Source: JAGTRP01 sp035255045 (GTDB taxonomy: Bacteria; Pseudomonadota; Gammaproteobacteria; Burkholderiales; Rhodocyclaceae). From it: a stretch of 7,118 bases of DNA. Positions 5,238-7,118 of the stretch are shown here, piece by piece (position 1 is the first letter of the stretch; every line of letters begins with the position of its first letter). The stretch lies in assembly GCA_035255045.1 (NCBI GenBank), contig DATFAA010000169.1, positions 1-7,118 of the forward strand, given 5' to 3'. The position numbers were made by a program, and so were the translations under genes. A model generated the notes under the pieces. The model saw nothing but the letters and a program-made list of their open reading frames with translations. It did not search any database and was not told where the DNA came from.

Positions 5238-7118
5238 TCAGGCCATCAGGGGCACGATCAGGAGGGCCACCAGGTTGATGATCTTGATGAGGGGGTTCAC
5301 CGCCGGGCCGGCCGTATCCTTGTACGGGTCGCCGACAGTGTCGCCAGTCACCGCGGCCTTGTGGGCCTCGGAACCCTTGCCGCCGAAGTTGCCGTCCTCG
5401 ATATACTTCTTGGCGTTGTCCCAAGCACCGCCGCCGGTGGTCATGGAGATGGCGACGAACAGGCCGGTGACGATGGTGCCGACCAGGAGACCGCCCAGGG
5501 CCTGGGGACCGAGGACCAGGCCGACGACGATGGGCACCGCCACCGGCAGGATGGAGGGCACCATCATCTCCTTGATGGCCGACGCCGTCAGCATATCCAC
5601 GGCACGGGAATAGTCCGGCTTGCCGGTACCGTCCATGATGCCCGGGATTTCCTTGAATTGCCGACGCACCTCCAGCACCACGGAGCCGGCAGAACGACCG
5701 ACCGCTTCCATGGCCATGGCACCGAACAGATACGGAATCAAGCCACCGATGAAGAGGCCAATGATGACCATGTGGTTGGAGAGATCGAAAGTGATGTTCT
5801 TCACGCCGGCCGCATCCAGACCGTGGGTATAGTCGGCGAAGAGCACTAGGGCGGCGAGACCGGCGGAGCCGATGGCGTAGCCCTTGGTCACGGCCTTGGT
5901 GGTATTGCCGACGGCATCCAGGGGATCGGTGACGTTGCGCACTTCCTTCGGCAGTTCGGCCATTTCGGCAATGCCGCCGGCGTTATCGGTGATCGGGCCG
6001 TAGGCGTCCAGCGCAACCACGATGCCTGCCATGGAAAGCATGGAAGTGGCGGCGATGGCGATGCCGAACAGGCCGCCCATGGCATAGGCGGCGTAGATCG
6101 ACACGCACACCGATATCACCGGCAGGGCACAGGCCTTCATCGACACGCCGATGCCGGCGATGATGTTGGTGGCGTGGCCGGTCTGGCAGGAGGAGGCGAC
6201 GTGCTTCACCGGAGCGAAATCGGTGCCGGTGTAGTACTCGGTGATCCAGACCAGAGCCGCGGTCAGCACCAGACCGATGACCGAACAGCCGAACATGCTG
6301 GCGGTGGTGATCTTGGCCGCCACATCGCCGGCACCGATCAGCCAGGAGGTGATCGGATAGTAGGCGATCAGGGCCAGGACGCCGGCGACGATCAAGCCGC
6401 GGTAAAGGGCGGACATGATCTTGCCGCCCTCGGTCGCCTTGACGAAATTGCAGCCGATGATCGAGGCGATGATCGAGACGGCACCCAGGGCCAGGGGATA
6501 GAGAACGAGCCCTTCCCCGAGAGCCGGGAAGCTCTTGAGAGTGAGGGCCGCCAGCACCATGGTGGCCACCACGGTGACGGCATAGGTCTCGAACAAGTCG
6601 GCCGCCATGCCGGCGCAGTCGCCGACGTTGTCGCCGACGTTGTCCGCGATCACCGCCGGGTTGCGCGGGTCGTCCTCGGGGATGCCCGCCTCGACCTTGC
6701 CGACGAGGTCGGCGCCGACGTCGGCGCCCTTCGTGAAGATGCCGCCGCCCAGTCGCGCGAAGATCGAGATCAGCGAGCCGCCGAACGCGAGGCCGACGAG
6801 CGGCTCGATCGCGTGGTGCAGCCCTTCCTTCATCAGGTTGGGCGCGTAGTGGGCCGAGTTGACGAGGAACCAGTAGAAGCCGGCCACGCCGAGGAGCCCG
6901 AGGCCCACGACCAGCATCCCGGTGATCGCGCCGCCGCGGAACGCGACCGCGAGCGCCTCGTTGAGGCCGGTGCGCGCCGCTTCGGCCGTGCGCACGTTCG
7001 AGCGCACCGAGACATTCATGCCGATATACCCGGCGAGCCCGGACAGGATCGCGCCGATCGCGAAGCCGCCGGCGGTCGCGCCGCCAAGCGCCCACCAGAT
7101 CACGACGAACAGGACGAT
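5238..7118 (-). CDS. hppA: Membrane-bound proton-translocating pyrophosphatase, K+-independent type (5' end beyond window)
   Basis: This integral membrane enzyme hydrolyses pyrophosphate and pumps protons across the cytoplasmic membrane, conserving energy from biosynthetic PPi. 626 residues are visible. By comparison with full-length relatives roughly 50-75 N-terminal residues lie outside, and the first visible codon (7118-7116) is Ile in an open frame. Family motifs are intact: DVGADLVGKVE and DDPRNPAVIADNVGDNVGDC (PPi/Mg binding), DAYGPITDNAGGIAEM, and near the C-terminus GDTVGDPYKDTAGPAVNPLI. Many glycine-rich hydrophobic helices surround them. In GNTTKAVTKG the Lys encoded at 5895-5897 is the residue that marks the K+-independent H+-pumping subfamily, where K+-dependent enzymes have Ala. 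The gene ends in its own terminator and is functionally unrelated to the adhesin cluster. Codon choice changes sharply inside the gene near 6490-6660 (Ala GCG-rich before, GCC-rich after), although the protein stays continuous and normal. Confidence 0.97.
   Translation of the reverse strand: MVLFVVIWWALGGATAGGFAIGAILSGLAGYIGMNVSVRSNVRTAEAARTGLNEALAVAFRGGAITGMLVVGLGLLGVAGFYWFLVNSAHYAPNLMKEGLHHAIEPLVGLAFGGSLISIFARLGGGIFTKGADVGADLVGKVEAGIPEDDPRNPAVIADNVGDNVGDCAGMAADLFETYAVTVVATMVLAALTLKSFPALGEGLVLYPLALGAVSIIASIIGCNFVKATEGGKIMSALYRGLIVAGVLALIAYYPITSWLIGAGDVAAKITTASMFGCSVIGLVLTAALVWITEYYTGTDFAPVKHVASSCQTGHATNIIAGIGVSMKACALPVISVCVSIYAAYAMGGLFGIAIAATSMLSMAGIVVALDAYGPITDNAGGIAEMAELPKEVRNVTDPLDAVGNTTKAVTKGYAIGSAGLAALVLFADYTHGLDAAGVKNITFDLSNHMVIIGLFIGGLIPYLFGAMAMEAVGRSAGSVVLEVRRQFKEIPGIMDGTGKPDYSRAVDMLTASAIKEMMVPSILPVAVPIVVGLVLGPQALGGLLVGTIVTGLFVAISMTTGGGAWDNAKKYIEDGNFGGKGSEAHKAAVTGDTVGDPYKDTAGPAVNPLIKIINLVALLIVPLMA
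6621..6644 (-). repeat. Perfect 12-bp tandem duplication inside hppA (DNVG-DNVG)
   Basis: GCCGACGTTGTC occurs twice in direct succession on the plus strand, encoding the duplicated DNVG unit of the conserved pyrophosphatase motif. The protein repeat is typical of the family. The exact nucleotide identity matters mainly because it sits where codon usage changes and could be a recombination or assembly branch point. Confidence 0.8.

Noticed and set aside
5983..7095. Alternative minus-strand frame of 370 codons within hppA
   Set aside because: It is a frame-shifted reading of the pyrophosphatase and almost entirely Arg/Gly/His-rich, typical of high-GC shadow frames.

Overview
The window looks like a GC-rich proteobacterial chromosome segment, most likely from a betaproteobacterium (a Rhodocyclaceae-like lineage would fit). 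That taxonomic guess rests on gene content and base composition only. Every gene I support lies on the minus strand, so the biological order runs from high to low coordinates. The window cuts the gene at each edge.

Layout in transcription order. (1) 7118-5238: membrane-bound proton-translocating pyrophosphatase (hppA), missing its N-terminus at the window edge, closed by a textbook intrinsic terminator at 5185-5212. (2) 5184-5043: a short intergenic stretch with a possible sigma70-type promoter. (3) 5042-2859: LapB-type type I secretion ABC transporter. (4) 2856-1435: HlyD/LapC-type membrane fusion protein, starting 2 nt after the transporter stop. (5) 1420-827: LuxR-type DNA-binding regulator with a degenerate receiver-like N-terminus, 14 nt after the HlyD gene. 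(6) 826-730: a 97-nt gap with one strong stem-loop and two adjacent 13-nt dyads. (7) 729-1: the first 243 residues of a large secreted adhesin with a LapA-type retention module, running off the window.

Genes 3, 4, 5 and 7 form a coherent type I secretion locus. The ATPase and the fusion protein export the adhesin. The adhesin N-terminus probably stays plugged in the outer-membrane pore until a LapG-like periplasmic protease cuts it. The regulator probably controls some part of the cluster. The outer-membrane TolC-like partner and the LapD/LapG control proteins are not in the window.

The points most worth a second look are the atypical regulator placed between exporter and adhesin genes, the paired dyads just upstream of the adhesin start, and an abrupt codon-usage change inside hppA. 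That change lies near the conserved DNVGDNVGD motif and suggests either recombination or a chimeric assembly.
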